Counted from the first letter of the stretch, positions 16,957 through 26,656 are shown. The stretch: DNA of 62,342 nt from Streptacidiphilus sp. ASG 303 (GCF_020991365.1 NZ_JAJLRA010000032.1:1-62342); one strand, 5' to 3'. Numbers and translations are program-made. Notes: generated from the letters alone by a model not told the origin.

Positions 16957-18984
16957 ATGACGCAGGTCTCCGCCGGACCGCACCGCGCCGCGCGCGGCGC
17001 GCCGTCCGACGGCCCGCAGGACCGCACCGCCGCGCCCGCACCGCCGCGCCGGTCCGGGGGCCCCGGGACCGTGCCGGCCCAGCGGACCGGCCCGGAGTGC
17101 GCCTTACCACCGGGCGCACCGCCCGGCGCACCGCACACCGACCCGCACACCGCAGCGCACACCGCACCGCCGGACACAGCGCACACCGCACCGCACGCCG
17201 AGCAGCCGGACGCAGCGCGCACCGCACCGTCGGACGCACCCCCCGGCCCGCCGGGCGCACCGCCCGAGGCGGACGCCGGCGCACCGCCCGGGTACGACTA
17301 CGCCCGCCACAGCAGGCTGGCCGGCCCCCTGACCCGGCCGGGCCCGCGCCGCCCGTACCGGGTCGAGTACCGCAGCCTGCTCCGCCGCGAGCGGCACCGC
17401 GTCCGGGCCGCCCTGCTCCTGGTCGGCGCACCCGTGCTGGAGGCGGTGCTGCTGGTCTGGCTGCTGCTGCCCAGCCACTGGCCGCACCGCCCCGGCGAGA
17501 CGCACACCTGGCTGCTCGTCTGCGACAAGGCCATGATCACCATCGTCGCGGTGATCGAGGTCTTCCGCGTCGTCAACGTGGTCTCCAACACCCACGCCAC
17601 CCTGGTGGCCAGCGACCCCGTCCCGGTCGTGCCCGAGACGGGCACCCGGGTCGCCTTCCTCACCACCTGCGTGCCCGGCAAGGAGCCCCTGGAGATGGTC
17701 CGGGCGACCCTCTCCGCGGCGCTGCGGATCCGCCACGACGGCCCGTACGACGTGTGGCTGCTGGACGAGGGCGACGACCCCCGGATGCGGGAGCTCTGCG
17801 CCGGGCTCGGCGTCCGGCACTTCTCCCGCAAGGGCGTGGAGCGGTGGAACACCGACCGCGGCGGCTTCCGCGCGCGGACCAAGCACGGCAACTACAACAG
17901 CTGGCTGGAGGCCCACGGCGACGGCTACGACTTCCTCGTCTCCGTGGACACCGACCACGTGCCGGTGCCCGGCTTCTGCGAGCGGATGCTCGGCTACTTC
18001 CGCGACCCCGACGTCGCGTTCGTGGTCGGCCCCCAGGTCTACGGCAACTACGACTCCGCCGTCACCAAGGCCTCGGAGAGCCAGCAGTTCCTCTTCCACG
18101 CGCTGGTCCAGCGGGCCGGCAACCGCTACGGGGCGCCGATGTTCGTCGGCACCAACAACGCGGTGCGGATCAGGGCCCTGCAGCAGATCGGCGGCCTGTA
18201 CGACTCCATCACCGAGGACATGGCGACCGGCCTGGAGCTCCACCGCCGGCGGAACCCCGCGACGGGGGCCCGCTGGAAGTCGGTCTACACGCCCGACGTG
18301 CTCGCCGTCGGCGAGGGCCCCTCCTCCTGGACGGACTTCTTCAGCCAGCAGCTGCGCTGGAGCCGCGGCACCTACGAGACCCTGCTGACGCAGTTCTGGC
18401 GGGCGGCCTGGCGGCTCCCGCCCGGGAGGCTGCTCAACTACACCCTGATGGTCTGCTTCTACCCGACGGCCGGGCTCACCTGGCTGCTGGGCGGCGTCTC
18501 CAGCGTGCTCTACCTGGGGTTCGGCGCCTCGGGCGTCCACGTCTCCCCGCAGATCTGGATGATGCTCTACAGCGACGCCGCCGCCCTGCAGGTGCTGCTG
18601 TACACCTGGAACCGGCGGCACAACGTGAGCCCGCACGAGCCGGAGGGGTCGTCGGGGATCGCGGGCATGATGATGTCCGCGCTCTGCGGCCCGATCTACG
18701 CCGCCGCCCTGCTCCAGGCCCTGCTGCGGCGCCGGAGCAGCTTCGTCGTGACGCCCAAGGGCGACTCGGCGAGCCCGGACCGGCTGCGGACCTTCCGCAT
18801 CCACCTCTTCTGGGTGCTGGTCTTCGGCGGCTCGCTGGCCGCCTCCTTCGTGACCGGCCACACCCACGCGGCGATGCGCACCTGGGCGTGCATCGCGCTC
18901 TTCTTCAGCCTGCTGCCCCTGCTGATATGGGGCTTCGAGCGGACCCGCCCGCGGTTCCGCCGCACGGGGGGTGACCGGACATGA
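16957..18984 (+). CDS. cslA: Cellulose-synthase-like glycosyltransferase CslA
   Basis: The 675-residue product is a membrane GT2 synthase. Catalytic landmarks are LLDEGDDP (about 267-274), VSVDTDH (about 328-334), TEDMATGLE (about 418-426) and QQLRW (about 465-469, the QxxRW acceptor motif). Two helices precede the catalytic loop and several follow it. In streptomycetes CslA polymerises a beta-glucan at hyphal tips needed for aerial growth, together with GlxA. Residues about 25-115 are a disordered Ala/Pro/His/Thr-rich leader encoded by CACACCGCACCG-like repeats. Codon 50 is TTA, the rare bldA-dependent leucine codon. A GGGGGGAGAA ribosome site supports the start. Confidence 0.95.
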   Translation: MTQVSAGPHRAARGAPSDGPQDRTAAPAPPRRSGGPGTVPAQRTGPECALPPGAPPGAPHTDPHTAAHTAPPDTAHTAPHAEQPDAARTAPSDAPPGPPGAPPEADAGAPPGYDYARHSRLAGPLTRPGPRRPYRVEYRSLLRRERHRVRAALLLVGAPVLEAVLLVWLLLPSHWPHRPGETHTWLLVCDKAMITIVAVIEVFRVVNVVSNTHATLVASDPVPVVPETGTRVAFLTTCVPGKEPLEMVRATLSAALRIRHDGPYDVWLLDEGDDPRMRELCAGLGVRHFSRKGVERWNTDRGGFRARTKHGNYNSWLEAHGDGYDFLVSVDTDHVPVPGFCERMLGYFRDPDVAFVVGPQVYGNYDSAVTKASESQQFLFHALVQRAGNRYGAPMFVGTNNAVRIRALQQIGGLYDSITEDMATGLELHRRRNPATGARWKSVYTPDVLAVGEGPSSWTDFFSQQLRWSRGTYETLLTQFWRAAWRLPPGRLLNYTLMVCFYPTAGLTWLLGGVSSVLYLGFGASGVHVSPQIWMMLYSDAAALQVLLYTWNRRHNVSPHEPEGSSGIAGMMMSALCGPIYAAALLQALLRRRSSFVVTPKGDSASPDRLRTFRIHLFWVLVFGGSLAASFVTGHTHAAMRTWACIALFFSLLPLLIWGFERTRPRFRRTGGDRT

Positions 18985-20945
18985 GGTTCCGCACGTGGCC
19001 GCGGACGACCGGCAGGACGCGCCGGTTCGCCATGGGCAGCACGGTCCTCCTGGCCGTGGCGGGGATGAACGCGCCCGCGGTCCTCGGCTTCGCCGGCGAC
19101 CGGTACCACCGGTACGAGATCTCCAGGCCCGCCTACAAGGCGCAGTACGGCTTCTGGCAGACCGTCCGCATCCCGGAGCACTTCCGGGTCAACGCCATCC
19201 ACGCGACGCTGCTGCGCACGGGCAAGGTGCTGATCGTCGCCGGCTCGGGGAACAGCCGGCAGAACTTCGACGCGGGCACCTTCCGGTCGCTGCTCTGGGA
19301 CCCGGTGCGGAACACCTACAAGCTGGTGCCCACCCCCGCGGACATGTTCTGCGGCGGCCACACCTCGCTGCCCGACGGGCGCGTCCTGGTCGCCGGCGGC
19401 ACCCTGCGCTACGAGGCGCTGAAGAGCGCGGTGACGAGGGCCGCGGGCACCATGCGGATCCGCAACGAGGACCCCGACCACGGGCACGTCCTGCCCAGGG
19501 GCACCGTCTTCACCGCCCCCGACGGCCGCGCGTACCGCTCCACCGCCAGGGCCGTCGTGCCCCCGGCCGTGAAGACCACCGTCCGGGCCGCCGACCGGTC
19601 CGGCCGGCGCCGCCCGCAGGTCAGGGTCACCGCCAGCGAGCAGCACGTCTTCGTCGAGGCCGTGGCCGAGGGCGGCCGGTACGTCACCGCCACCCCGGCC
19701 CAGTACGCCATCAGGGGCCTGACCGGCGCCGACGCCCGCAACCTCTACGGCATGGGCGACCGGATGACGCTGGACAAGCAGGACTTCCAGGGCATCCGCT
19801 CCGCCTACGAGTTCGACCCCGTCACCGAGCAGTACGAGCCGGTGCCGGACATGCGGTTCGCCCGCTGGTACCCCACGCTGACCGGCCTGCCCGACGGCCG
19901 GGTCGTCACCGTCTCCGGCCTGGACGACACCGGGCGGATCCTCACGGGCGACGACAACGAGGTCTACGACCCGCGGACGAGGACCTGGGCCAAGGCCCCG
20001 GACCACTACTTCCCCACCTACCCGTCGCTCTTCCTCACCGCGAAGGGGCAGCTCTTCTACTCCGGATCCAACTCCGGCTACGGCCCGGCCACCGAGGGCC
20101 GCGACCCGGGCATCTGGGACCTGCAGCGGAACACCTTCACCGCCGTGCCCGGGCTGCGCGACCCGGAGCTGACGGAGACCTCGTCCTCCGTGCTGCTGCC
20201 GCCGGCCCAGGAGCAGCGGGTGATGGTGCTCGGCGGCGGCGGCGTAGGGGAGTCGCCGAGGTCCACCGCCCGTACCGACATCGTCGACCTGTCCGCGCCG
20301 GACCCGCACTTCACGCCCGGGCCGGACCTGCCCGCCGGGGGGACCCGCTACCTCAACAGCGTGATCCTGCCGGACGACACCGTGTTCACCACCGGCGGCT
20401 CCGCCGACTACCGCGGCAAGCACCGCAGCGACATCCTCAGGGCGCAGGTCTACCACCCCGGCAGCAACGCCTTCACGCCCGCCGCCGACCCGTCGGTGGG
20501 GCGCGACTACCACTCCGAGGCGCTGCTGCTGCCGGACGGGCGGGTCGTCACCATGGGATCCGACCCGCTCTTCGCGGACAAGGACGACACCGAACCGGCC
20601 ACCTTCGAGCAGCGGGTGGAGGTCTTCACCCCGGCGTACCTGTTCCACGGCGACCGGCCCCGGCTGACGGGCGGCCCCGCCGTGCTGCGGCGCGGCTCGG
20701 CCGCCGCGTTCACCACGCCGGCGCCCGCGGACATCGCCACCGCCCGGCTGATGCGGCCCAGTTCGGTCACCCACGTCACCGACGTGGAGCAGCGCTCGGT
20801 CGCCCTGGGGGTCACCCGCTCCGGCGGCGCGGTGCGGCTCTCCGTGCCGGGGAACGCGGCGCTGGTGCCGCCCGGCTGGTACATGCTCTTCGTGACGGAC
20901 CGGCGGGGCACGCCGTCGGTGGCCCGCTGGGTGAGGGTCGTCTGA
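18981..20945 (+). CDS. glxA: Copper radical oxidase GlxA
   Basis: The 654-residue product is a galactose-oxidase-like kelch protein with an N-terminal membrane or signal segment (TVLLAVAGMNAPAVLGF). By comparison with galactose oxidase, Cys124 (ADMFCGGHTSLPDG) and Tyr297 (RWYPTLTGLPDG) should form the Tyr-Cys cofactor. Tyr510-His511 (RDYHSEALLLPDG) and His598 (SSVTHVTDVEQR) should bind copper. GlxA oxidises glycan ends and produces peroxide during deposition of the CslA-made polymer. It overlaps cslA as ATGA, so the two are coupled and share any bldA control through the cslA TTA codon. Confidence 0.95.
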   Translation: MRFRTWPRTTGRTRRFAMGSTVLLAVAGMNAPAVLGFAGDRYHRYEISRPAYKAQYGFWQTVRIPEHFRVNAIHATLLRTGKVLIVAGSGNSRQNFDAGTFRSLLWDPVRNTYKLVPTPADMFCGGHTSLPDGRVLVAGGTLRYEALKSAVTRAAGTMRIRNEDPDHGHVLPRGTVFTAPDGRAYRSTARAVVPPAVKTTVRAADRSGRRRPQVRVTASEQHVFVEAVAEGGRYVTATPAQYAIRGLTGADARNLYGMGDRMTLDKQDFQGIRSAYEFDPVTEQYEPVPDMRFARWYPTLTGLPDGRVVTVSGLDDTGRILTGDDNEVYDPRTRTWAKAPDHYFPTYPSLFLTAKGQLFYSGSNSGYGPATEGRDPGIWDLQRNTFTAVPGLRDPELTETSSSVLLPPAQEQRVMVLGGGGVGESPRSTARTDIVDLSAPDPHFTPGPDLPAGGTRYLNSVILPDDTVFTTGGSADYRGKHRSDILRAQVYHPGSNAFTPAADPSVGRDYHSEALLLPDGRVVTMGSDPLFADKDDTEPATFEQRVEVFTPAYLFHGDRPRLTGGPAVLRRGSAAAFTTPAPADIATARLMRPSSVTHVTDVEQRSVALGVTRSGGAVRLSVPGNAALVPPGWYMLFVTDRRGTPSVARWVRVV

Positions 20946-21001
20946 GGAGGCGCGGGACGGGCAGCCGGGCCGGGGGCCGCCCCGGCCCGGCGGTCCGGCG
21001 G

Positions 21002-21055
21002 CCCGTCCACGGGCGGCAGCCTGTCCACGGGTGGCGGCCCGTCCACGGGTGGCGG
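21002..21055. repeat. 18-bp tandem repeat between glxA and cslZ
   Basis: Three consecutive 18-bp units close to CCTGTCCACGGGTGGCGG lie between the convergent genes. Copies differ at three or four positions. The gap also contains GC-rich inverted segments that may end both transcripts. Confidence 0.8.
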
Positions 21056-21114
21056 CCGGGGATCGGCCGGGTGGATCCGCGCGGGAGGTCCCGGACAGGT
21101 CGGGGCCGGACAGG

Positions 21115-22182
21115 TCACCGCCGGGCGTTGCGCACCAGGTCCAGGGCGTACTCGGTCCAGAACCGGCCCGGTGCGGGCGCGCCGGGCCGGCACTGGCCGT
21201 CGGACTCGCCCGGGTTCTTGATCCACAGGTACGCGTCGACGCCCTCGAGGCCCGTGCGGGTGGTCGGCGCGTCACCGAGGGCCCGCCCGGGCGGGTTGCA
21301 CCACTCGGTGCCGCCCAGCGGGCCGTTGCCGTTGCGGCTGGTGTCGATGACGAAGCGGGCGCCGCCGAGGCCCCGGGAGACCCGGCGGCCGTAGGCGGCG
21401 CTGTCGGCGGTGGTGTAGAAGTTGGCGACGTTGACGGCGAAGCCGTCGGCGTCGCGGACGCCGGACCGGCGCAGCGCATCCGCCATCCGGTCGGGCTCCT
21501 TCACCCAGCCGGCGTTGCCCGCGTCCAGGTAGACCCGCACCCGGGGGCGGCGCCCGAGCTCCCGTACGGCGTCCGCCAGCAGCCCGTAGCGCTCATCGGC
21601 GAGGGCGCCCCGCACGCAGCCGTCCAGGGTGTGCGCCACCGCGTCGGGCTCCAGCACCACCCAGGCGGGACGGTCGCCGATGCCCGCGGCGACGTCGGCG
21701 ATCCAGGCGCGGTAGGCGGCGGCGTCGGCGGCGCCGCCCGCCGAGTACTGCCCGCAGTCGCGGTGCGGGATGTCGTAGGCGACCAGGAGCGCGGTGCGGC
21801 CGGCCGCGGCCGCGAGCCGGGTCAGCCGCTCGGCCTTCGCCGCCGCGTCCGGTCCGCCCAGCCAAAGCGCGGCGGGCCGGTCGGCGATCCGGTCCAGCTC
21901 CCGGGCCTCGTCCGTCCGGCCCTCCCGGCGCAGGGCCTCGGCCTGCAGCGCGGCCGAGCCGTCCGCGGAGACGTAGAACTGCTGCCCGGCGGGCTGGGGC
22001 CTGTCCTGCGGGCCTCGCGGGGCCGCCGCCGAGGCCGACGGCGGCAGCTCGCCGCGGGCGTCACCGGCGCGTGTGCAGCCCGCGGCCACTGCCAGTGCCA
22101 GTGCGGCTGCGGCCGCTGCCCTCCACACGCGGCGCACCCCGCCTCCCCTCCCCGACAGGCGCCTGTGCTCCCAGCTTCGCAC
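21115..22182 (-). CDS. cslZ: Glycoside hydrolase family 6 lipoprotein CslZ
   Basis: The 355-residue product is a GH6 endoglucanase-like enzyme with a lipoprotein signal ending AVAAGC (Cys36). GH6 features include LLVAYDIPHRDCGQYSAGG with the catalytic-loop Asp, VVLEPDAVAH, YLDAGNAGWV and the C-terminal YLWIKNPGESDGQC. In streptomycetes this gene accompanies cslA-glxA and is thought to trim or release the glucan. Here it faces glxA on the opposite strand. The catalytic Asp residues lie within D-rich conserved motifs, so it should be active. A GTG nearer the signal peptide is an alternative start. Confidence 0.93.
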   Translation of the reverse strand: MRSWEHRRLSGRGGGVRRVWRAAAAAALALAVAAGCTRAGDARGELPPSASAAAPRGPQDRPQPAGQQFYVSADGSAALQAEALRREGRTDEARELDRIADRPAALWLGGPDAAAKAERLTRLAAAAGRTALLVAYDIPHRDCGQYSAGGAADAAAYRAWIADVAAGIGDRPAWVVLEPDAVAHTLDGCVRGALADERYGLLADAVRELGRRPRVRVYLDAGNAGWVKEPDRMADALRRSGVRDADGFAVNVANFYTTADSAAYGRRVSRGLGGARFVIDTSRNGNGPLGGTEWCNPPGRALGDAPTTRTGLEGVDAYLWIKNPGESDGQCRPGAPAPGRFWTEYALDLVRNARR

Positions 22183-22281
22183 AGGGGCCCGGCCGGGGCG
22201 GGGGTTTCCACGACGGACCGTCAGGCACCGGCCGGGCCCCTGTCCGACCGACGGCGCGACGGACCTGTCAGACCGTCAGGT

Positions 22282-22304
22282 CATCAGGCCCGACGGGCCT
22301 GATG
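22282..22304 (-). terminator. Terminator after ung
   Basis: CATCAGGCCC and GGGCCTGATG form a perfect 10-bp stem with a 3-nt GAC loop, 63 bp beyond the ung stop and before cslZ. It most likely ends the ung transcript; it also lies in the upstream region of cslZ. Confidence 0.7.
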
Positions 22305-22367
22305 GGGCCGACGGGCCGACGGCCGTGCAGGCAGGCGGCCCGTCCGCACGGCCGGACGCGGACCGGG

Positions 22368-23099
22368 TCAGCTGCCGGCGAGGTCCGGGATGCGCCAGTC
22401 CAGGGGCTCGTACCCGAGGTCGGCGAGCGCCTTGTCGATCTGCGAGAACGGCCGGCTGCCGAGGAAGAGCCGCGCCGACAGCGGCGAGGGGTGCGCGCCC
22501 TGCACCACCGCGTGCCGCGAGGTGTCGATCAGCGGCAGCTTCTTCTTGGCGTGGTTGCCCCAGAGGACGAAGACGCAGGGCTCCTCGCGGTCGTTGACCG
22601 CCCGGATCACCGCGTCCGTGAACGTCTCCCAGCCCTTGCCCTTGTGCGAGTTGGCCTCGTGGGCGCGGACGGTCAGCACCGTGTTGAGCAGCAGCACGCC
22701 CTGCTCGGCCCAGTGCATCAGGTAGCCGTTGTCCGGGGTCTCCACGCCCAGGTCGGACTTGAGCTCCTTGAAGATGTTGCGCAGCGACGGCGGCACCTTC
22801 GTCCCCGGCCGCACCGAGAAGCACATGCCGTGCGCCTGGCCGTCGTCGTGGTACGGGTCCTGCCCGAGGAGCAGCACCCGCACCTTCTCGTACGGGGTGG
22901 CCGCCAGGGCGGAGAACACCTCGCCCTGCGGCGGGAAGACCTGGTGCGCGGCCCGCTCGCCGGCGACGAACTCCGCCAGCCGGTGGAAGTACGGCTGCTC
23001 GGTCTGGCCGGCCAGCACGGGGCGCCACGACTCCGGCAGCGCGAACTCCTCCCGCGACGCCTCCACGACCGAACCGGCATCCTGCTCCGACACGCTCAC
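22368..23099 (-). CDS. ung: Uracil-DNA glycosylase
   Basis: The 243-residue product is a family 1 uracil-DNA glycosylase that removes uracil arising from cytosine deamination, a relevant repair need in a high-GC genome. The water-activating loop GQDPYHD places catalytic Asp81; CFSV, LLLNTVLTV, the LWGNHAKKK block and the minor-groove leucine loop GAHPSPLSA are all present. Length is normal. It is monocistronic. Confidence 0.98.
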   Translation of the reverse strand: MSVSEQDAGSVVEASREEFALPESWRPVLAGQTEQPYFHRLAEFVAGERAAHQVFPPQGEVFSALAATPYEKVRVLLLGQDPYHDDGQAHGMCFSVRPGTKVPPSLRNIFKELKSDLGVETPDNGYLMHWAEQGVLLLNTVLTVRAHEANSHKGKGWETFTDAVIRAVNDREEPCVFVLWGNHAKKKLPLIDTSRHAVVQGAHPSPLSARLFLGSRPFSQIDKALADLGYEPLDWRIPDLAGS

Positions 23100-23447
23100 G
23101 ACCTCCCACGGCCACGTTCCCCACGACGGTCCGGGGGCCGTCGCGGCCCGCGCGGACCACCCCCGTCACACAGCACCGTATACGCCCCCACCGACAGGCC
23201 GACCCGCCGCAGGTGGAGCCCGGTGGCGCGAAGACGGGTGCGGGGCGCCCGGGCGGGTACGGTCGACCCAGACGCTCCCGGGATCCCGGGCGCACCCGGA
23301 CCCGGACGCCGCCGGGGCCCGGGTGCCCCCGCCTCCCGCCGCCCGGGTGCCCGGGCGGCGGGACCGCCGGGCGTCCGGACGCCCCGGTGCCCGGGCGCCC
23401 GCAAGTCCCGGCACCCAGAAGCCCCGAGACCGGAGGAGGCCGCCGCC
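23100..23447. other. Divergent gap between ung and the nitronate monooxygenase gene
   Basis: The gap must hold both promoters. CACCGTATACGCCCC near 23170 is the least GC-rich patch and the likeliest promoter site. The half near the monooxygenase gene (about 23290-23420) is dense CCCGGGTGCCCGGGCG-like repeat that can fold extensively. No gene is supported. Confidence 0.4.
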
Positions 23448-24593
23448 GTGAACGGCACCGACCACCATTCCGCCCCGCTCCCCCGCACCCTCCTCTCCCG
23501 CCTGCCGCACCCCGTGGTGCAGGCCCCCATGGCGGGGGGCGGCTCCACCCCGGCACTGGCCGCGGCCGTCTCGGGAGCCGGCGGGCTGGGCTTCCTCGCG
23601 GCCGGCTACCAGTCCCCGCAGACCCTGCGGGAGGAGATCGCGCTGACCCGGACGCTCACCGGCGCCCCCTTCGGCGTCAACGTCTTCACCCCCACGCGCC
23701 CCGACCCGCACGCCGCGCAGGAGGCCGCCCGCTACCGCGAGGAGCTGGCGGGCGAGGCGGACCGCTACGGCGCCGCGCTGCCGGACGTCCCCGCCTGGGA
23801 CGACGACGGCTACGAGGAGAAGCTGGACGTCCTGGCCGAGACGGCGGTGCCGCTCGTCTCCTTCACCTTCGGCTGCCCCGACCCCGACGTGGTGGCCCGC
23901 CTGCAGTCCGCGGGCACCGAGATCGCGGTCACCGTCACCTCCCCCGAGGAGGCCGTGGCCGCCCTGCGGGCCGGCGCCGACATCCTCGTGGTGCAGGGCC
24001 CGGAGGCCGGCGGGCACCGGGGCTCCTTCGAGCCGCTGGGCATCGCCGACACCGGCCCCGGCCTGCTGGAGCTGCTGCCCGCGGTCCGCAAGGCGGTGGA
24101 GGAGGACGGCGCCCGGATGCCGCTGCTGGCGGCGGGCGGCGTGATGGACGGCGCCGGCATGGCGGCGGTCATGGCCGCGGGGGCGTCCGCGGCCCAGCTG
24201 GGCACGGCGTTCCTGGCCACGCCGGAGAGCGGCGCCCACCCGCTGCACAAGGCCGCGCTGACCGACCCCCGCTGGACGGAGCACGGCGCCTTCGGCTCGT
24301 CCACCACCGTCACCACGGCCTTCTCCGGCCGGGCCGCCCGCGCCCTGGTCAACCGGTTCGTGGCCGAGCACCGGGCGGCCGCCCCCACCGCCTGCTATCC
24401 CCTGGTGCACCACCTGACGGCGCCGCTGCGCCGGGCCGCGGCCGAGCAGGGGGACCCCGACGGCATGGCCCTGTGGGCGGGCACCGGGCACCGCGGGGCC
24501 CGGCCCCTGCCCGCGGCCCGGCTGGTGGAGCTGCTGGTCACCGAACTGGCCACCGTCAACGACACCCCGCCCGAGCACCGCGCCGCGCACTGA
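23448..24593 (+). CDS. Nitronate monooxygenase family flavoprotein
   Basis: The 381-residue product is a TIM-barrel FMN enzyme of the nitronate monooxygenase (NPD/2-nitropropane dioxygenase) family. VQAPMAGGGSTPALAAAV opens the barrel, VQGPEAGGHRG supplies the conserved active-site histidine near residue 190, and AAGGVMDGAGMAAVMAAGASAAQLGT binds the FMN phosphate. It oxidises propionate-3-nitronate or alkyl nitronates to aldehydes and nitrite, usually as detoxification. The GTG start is supported by an excellent CGGAGGAGG ribosome site. Confidence 0.92.
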   Translation: MNGTDHHSAPLPRTLLSRLPHPVVQAPMAGGGSTPALAAAVSGAGGLGFLAAGYQSPQTLREEIALTRTLTGAPFGVNVFTPTRPDPHAAQEAARYREELAGEADRYGAALPDVPAWDDDGYEEKLDVLAETAVPLVSFTFGCPDPDVVARLQSAGTEIAVTVTSPEEAVAALRAGADILVVQGPEAGGHRGSFEPLGIADTGPGLLELLPAVRKAVEEDGARMPLLAAGGVMDGAGMAAVMAAGASAAQLGTAFLATPESGAHPLHKAALTDPRWTEHGAFGSSTTVTTAFSGRAARALVNRFVAEHRAAAPTACYPLVHHLTAPLRRAAAEQGDPDGMALWAGTGHRGARPLPAARLVELLVTELATVNDTPPEHRAAH

Positions 24594-24783
24594 GGGGACG
24601 GCGCAGCGGCGCGGCGGGGCCGAGAGCGGGGCGCCGGGGCCGCGCGGACCGTCGTGCCGCTGCACCGGTTCGGCCGTCCGCGCATCCGCCGGGGGTCCGC
24701 GACGGCATCCGCGAGGCGTCCCCCGGGCCCGCCTGCTCGATCGTCCGCCGGCGCCGCCCGCGAACCGTGCGGGGTGAGGAGCC

Positions 24784-25950
24784 CTACGTACCGGCCGGGT
24801 ACCGGGCGGGCAGGGTGGCGACGACGTCCAGACCGCCCTCCGGGCGGGGCCGGGCGTCGGCGTCCCCGTCGTGCGACCGGGCGACCGCCCGGACGATGGA
24901 CAGGCCGAGTCCGCTGCCCCGGGCGGAGCCCACCCGGTCGACGAGCCGGCGGAACGGCTCGAAGAGCACCGGGATCTCGTGAGCGGCGATGACGGAGCCC
25001 GTGTTGGAGACCGTGATCCGTGAACCGGCGGCGCTGGTCCCGGTCCGCACTTCCACCCAGCCGTCGGGCCTGTTGTACTTGACGGCGTTCTCCACCAGGT
25101 TGCGTACCAGCTGCTCCAGCAGCACCGGGTCCCCGGCGACCGGCGCCGCACACAGTTCGGCACCGACGCGGAGCCCTTGCGCCTGTGCCAGGTGCCCGGT
25201 GTTCCGCAGGACCGTACGCGCGACGTCCGCCAGGTCGACCGGCACCCGGTCGCCGGTCGCGCTCTCGGCGCGGGCCAGCGTCAGCAGGGCGTCGATGAGC
25301 CGCTCATGGCGATGGTTGACCTCGAGCAGGTTCTCCCCCAGCCGCACCAACGCCGGCGGTGCGTCACGGCGCCCCATCGCGACCTCGACCAGAGTCCTCC
25401 CCACCGCGAGCGGCGTCTTGAGTTCGTGGGCCGCGTTGGCGATGAAGCGGTCCTGGCTGGCGAAGGCCTGGTCCAGCCGGTCGAGCATGCTGTCGAAGGA
25501 GTCGGCGAGCCGCTTCACCTCACCGGGGGGCTCGTCGAGGTCGATCCGGCGGTGGAGGGTGCGGCCGGCGATGCGTTCGGCGGTGGCGGTGATGCGTCCG
25601 AGCGGACGCAGCAGCCTTCCGGCGACGAGCCAGCCGAGGGTGGCGGAGACGACGCCGACCGCGAGGACGGTGAGACCGCCCTTGACGGCGAGGTTGTGAT
25701 CCATCGACGCGAGGATGATCTGCCGGCTCGCCGGATCGATGAAGAGCGACATCTGGCCCTTTCGGATCTGCACGCCACCGTCCGTCGACCAGGTCGAGAA
25801 CTCCGCGGGGATCACCTCGAGCGAGTACTCCATGCTGTGGTGCACCAGGATCACCGCACCCGCCAGCACCGCCGTACCCGCGACGAAGAACATCAGGCCG
25901 AAGAAGACCGTGAGTTGCAGGCGCAGATTGCCGCCCAGGAACCGGCGCAT
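24784..25950 (-). CDS. Two-component sensor histidine kinase
   Basis: The 388-residue product has two membrane helices (about 12-37 and 91-111) flanking a roughly 50-residue extracytoplasmic loop, then a HAMP linker, the H-box ANAAHELKTPLA with phospho-accepting His175, the N-box NLVENAVKYN and the G-box GSGLGLSIV. Its ATG overlaps the regulator stop as TGATG, which fixes this start and implies fixed stoichiometry. The divergent partner is an efflux-type operon, so the signal may be an envelope or antimicrobial stress. Confidence 0.95.
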   Translation of the reverse strand: MRRFLGGNLRLQLTVFFGLMFFVAGTAVLAGAVILVHHSMEYSLEVIPAEFSTWSTDGGVQIRKGQMSLFIDPASRQIILASMDHNLAVKGGLTVLAVGVVSATLGWLVAGRLLRPLGRITATAERIAGRTLHRRIDLDEPPGEVKRLADSFDSMLDRLDQAFASQDRFIANAAHELKTPLAVGRTLVEVAMGRRDAPPALVRLGENLLEVNHRHERLIDALLTLARAESATGDRVPVDLADVARTVLRNTGHLAQAQGLRVGAELCAAPVAGDPVLLEQLVRNLVENAVKYNRPDGWVEVRTGTSAAGSRITVSNTGSVIAAHEIPVLFEPFRRLVDRVGSARGSGLGLSIVRAVARSHDGDADARPRPEGGLDVVATLPARYPAGT

Positions 25951-26606
25951 CACGGGATCCGGTATCCGATGCCGGTGAGGGTCTCGATCACGGCGGGCTC
26001 GCCGAGTTTGCGCCGCAGCGAGCGGATCGTCACCCGCACGACGGTGGTGAACGGGTCGATGTTCTCGTCCCACGCCCGTTCCAGCAGCATCTCCGCCGAC
26101 ACCGGCGCCCCCTGCGCGCGCAGGAGTTCCTCCAGCACGGCGAACTCCTTCCGGGACAGCGGCAGGTATCTGCCGTCCAGGTACGCCTGCCGCAGCGTCG
26201 GGTCGAGCCTGATGCCCGAGCGCTCCAGGACAGGTGGTGCCGCCGGTCGTGAGCGGCGCCCCAGGGCCCGTACCCGGGCGACGAGCTCGGCGAAGGCGAA
26301 CGGCTTGGTGAGGTAGTCGTCGGCGCCGAGACCGAGTCCCGCGACCCGGTCGGCCACGGTGACCGAGACCGTGAGCATGAGCACCCGGACGTCCCCGCCG
26401 GAGGCGGCCACCTGCCGGCAGACCTCGTCGCCGTGCACGCCCGGCAGGTCGCGGTCCAGCACCACGACGTCGTAGGCGTTCACCGCGAGCCGCTCCAGGG
26501 CCGCCGCGCCGTCATGGACGACGTCGACGGCGAACGCCTCCTGGCGCAGTCCCTCGGCGATCGCGCCGGCCAGCATCTCTTCGTCCTCGACGACCAGTAC
26601 GCGCAT
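25950..26606 (-). CDS. OmpR-family response regulator
   Basis: The 218-residue product has a receiver domain with acidic pocket VVEDEE, phospho-accepting Asp51 in VVLDRDLPG and LTKPF lysine, followed by an OmpR/PhoB winged helix (about 125-218) with SAEMLLERAWDENIDPFTTVVRVTIRSLRRKL region; key recognition helix residues are VVRVTIRSLRRKL. It precedes and is coupled to its kinase gene. The adjacent divergent efflux operon is the obvious target. Confidence 0.96.
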   Translation of the reverse strand: MRVLVVEDEEMLAGAIAEGLRQEAFAVDVVHDGAAALERLAVNAYDVVVLDRDLPGVHGDEVCRQVAASGGDVRVLMLTVSVTVADRVAGLGLGADDYLTKPFAFAELVARVRALGRRSRPAAPPVLERSGIRLDPTLRQAYLDGRYLPLSRKEFAVLEELLRAQGAPVSAEMLLERAWDENIDPFTTVVRVTIRSLRRKLGEPAVIETLTGIGYRIP

Positions 26607-26656
26607 GCGATTCCGCTCTGTGTTCGAAAGCCTTGCCCCTCAGTATGCGAAACCGA

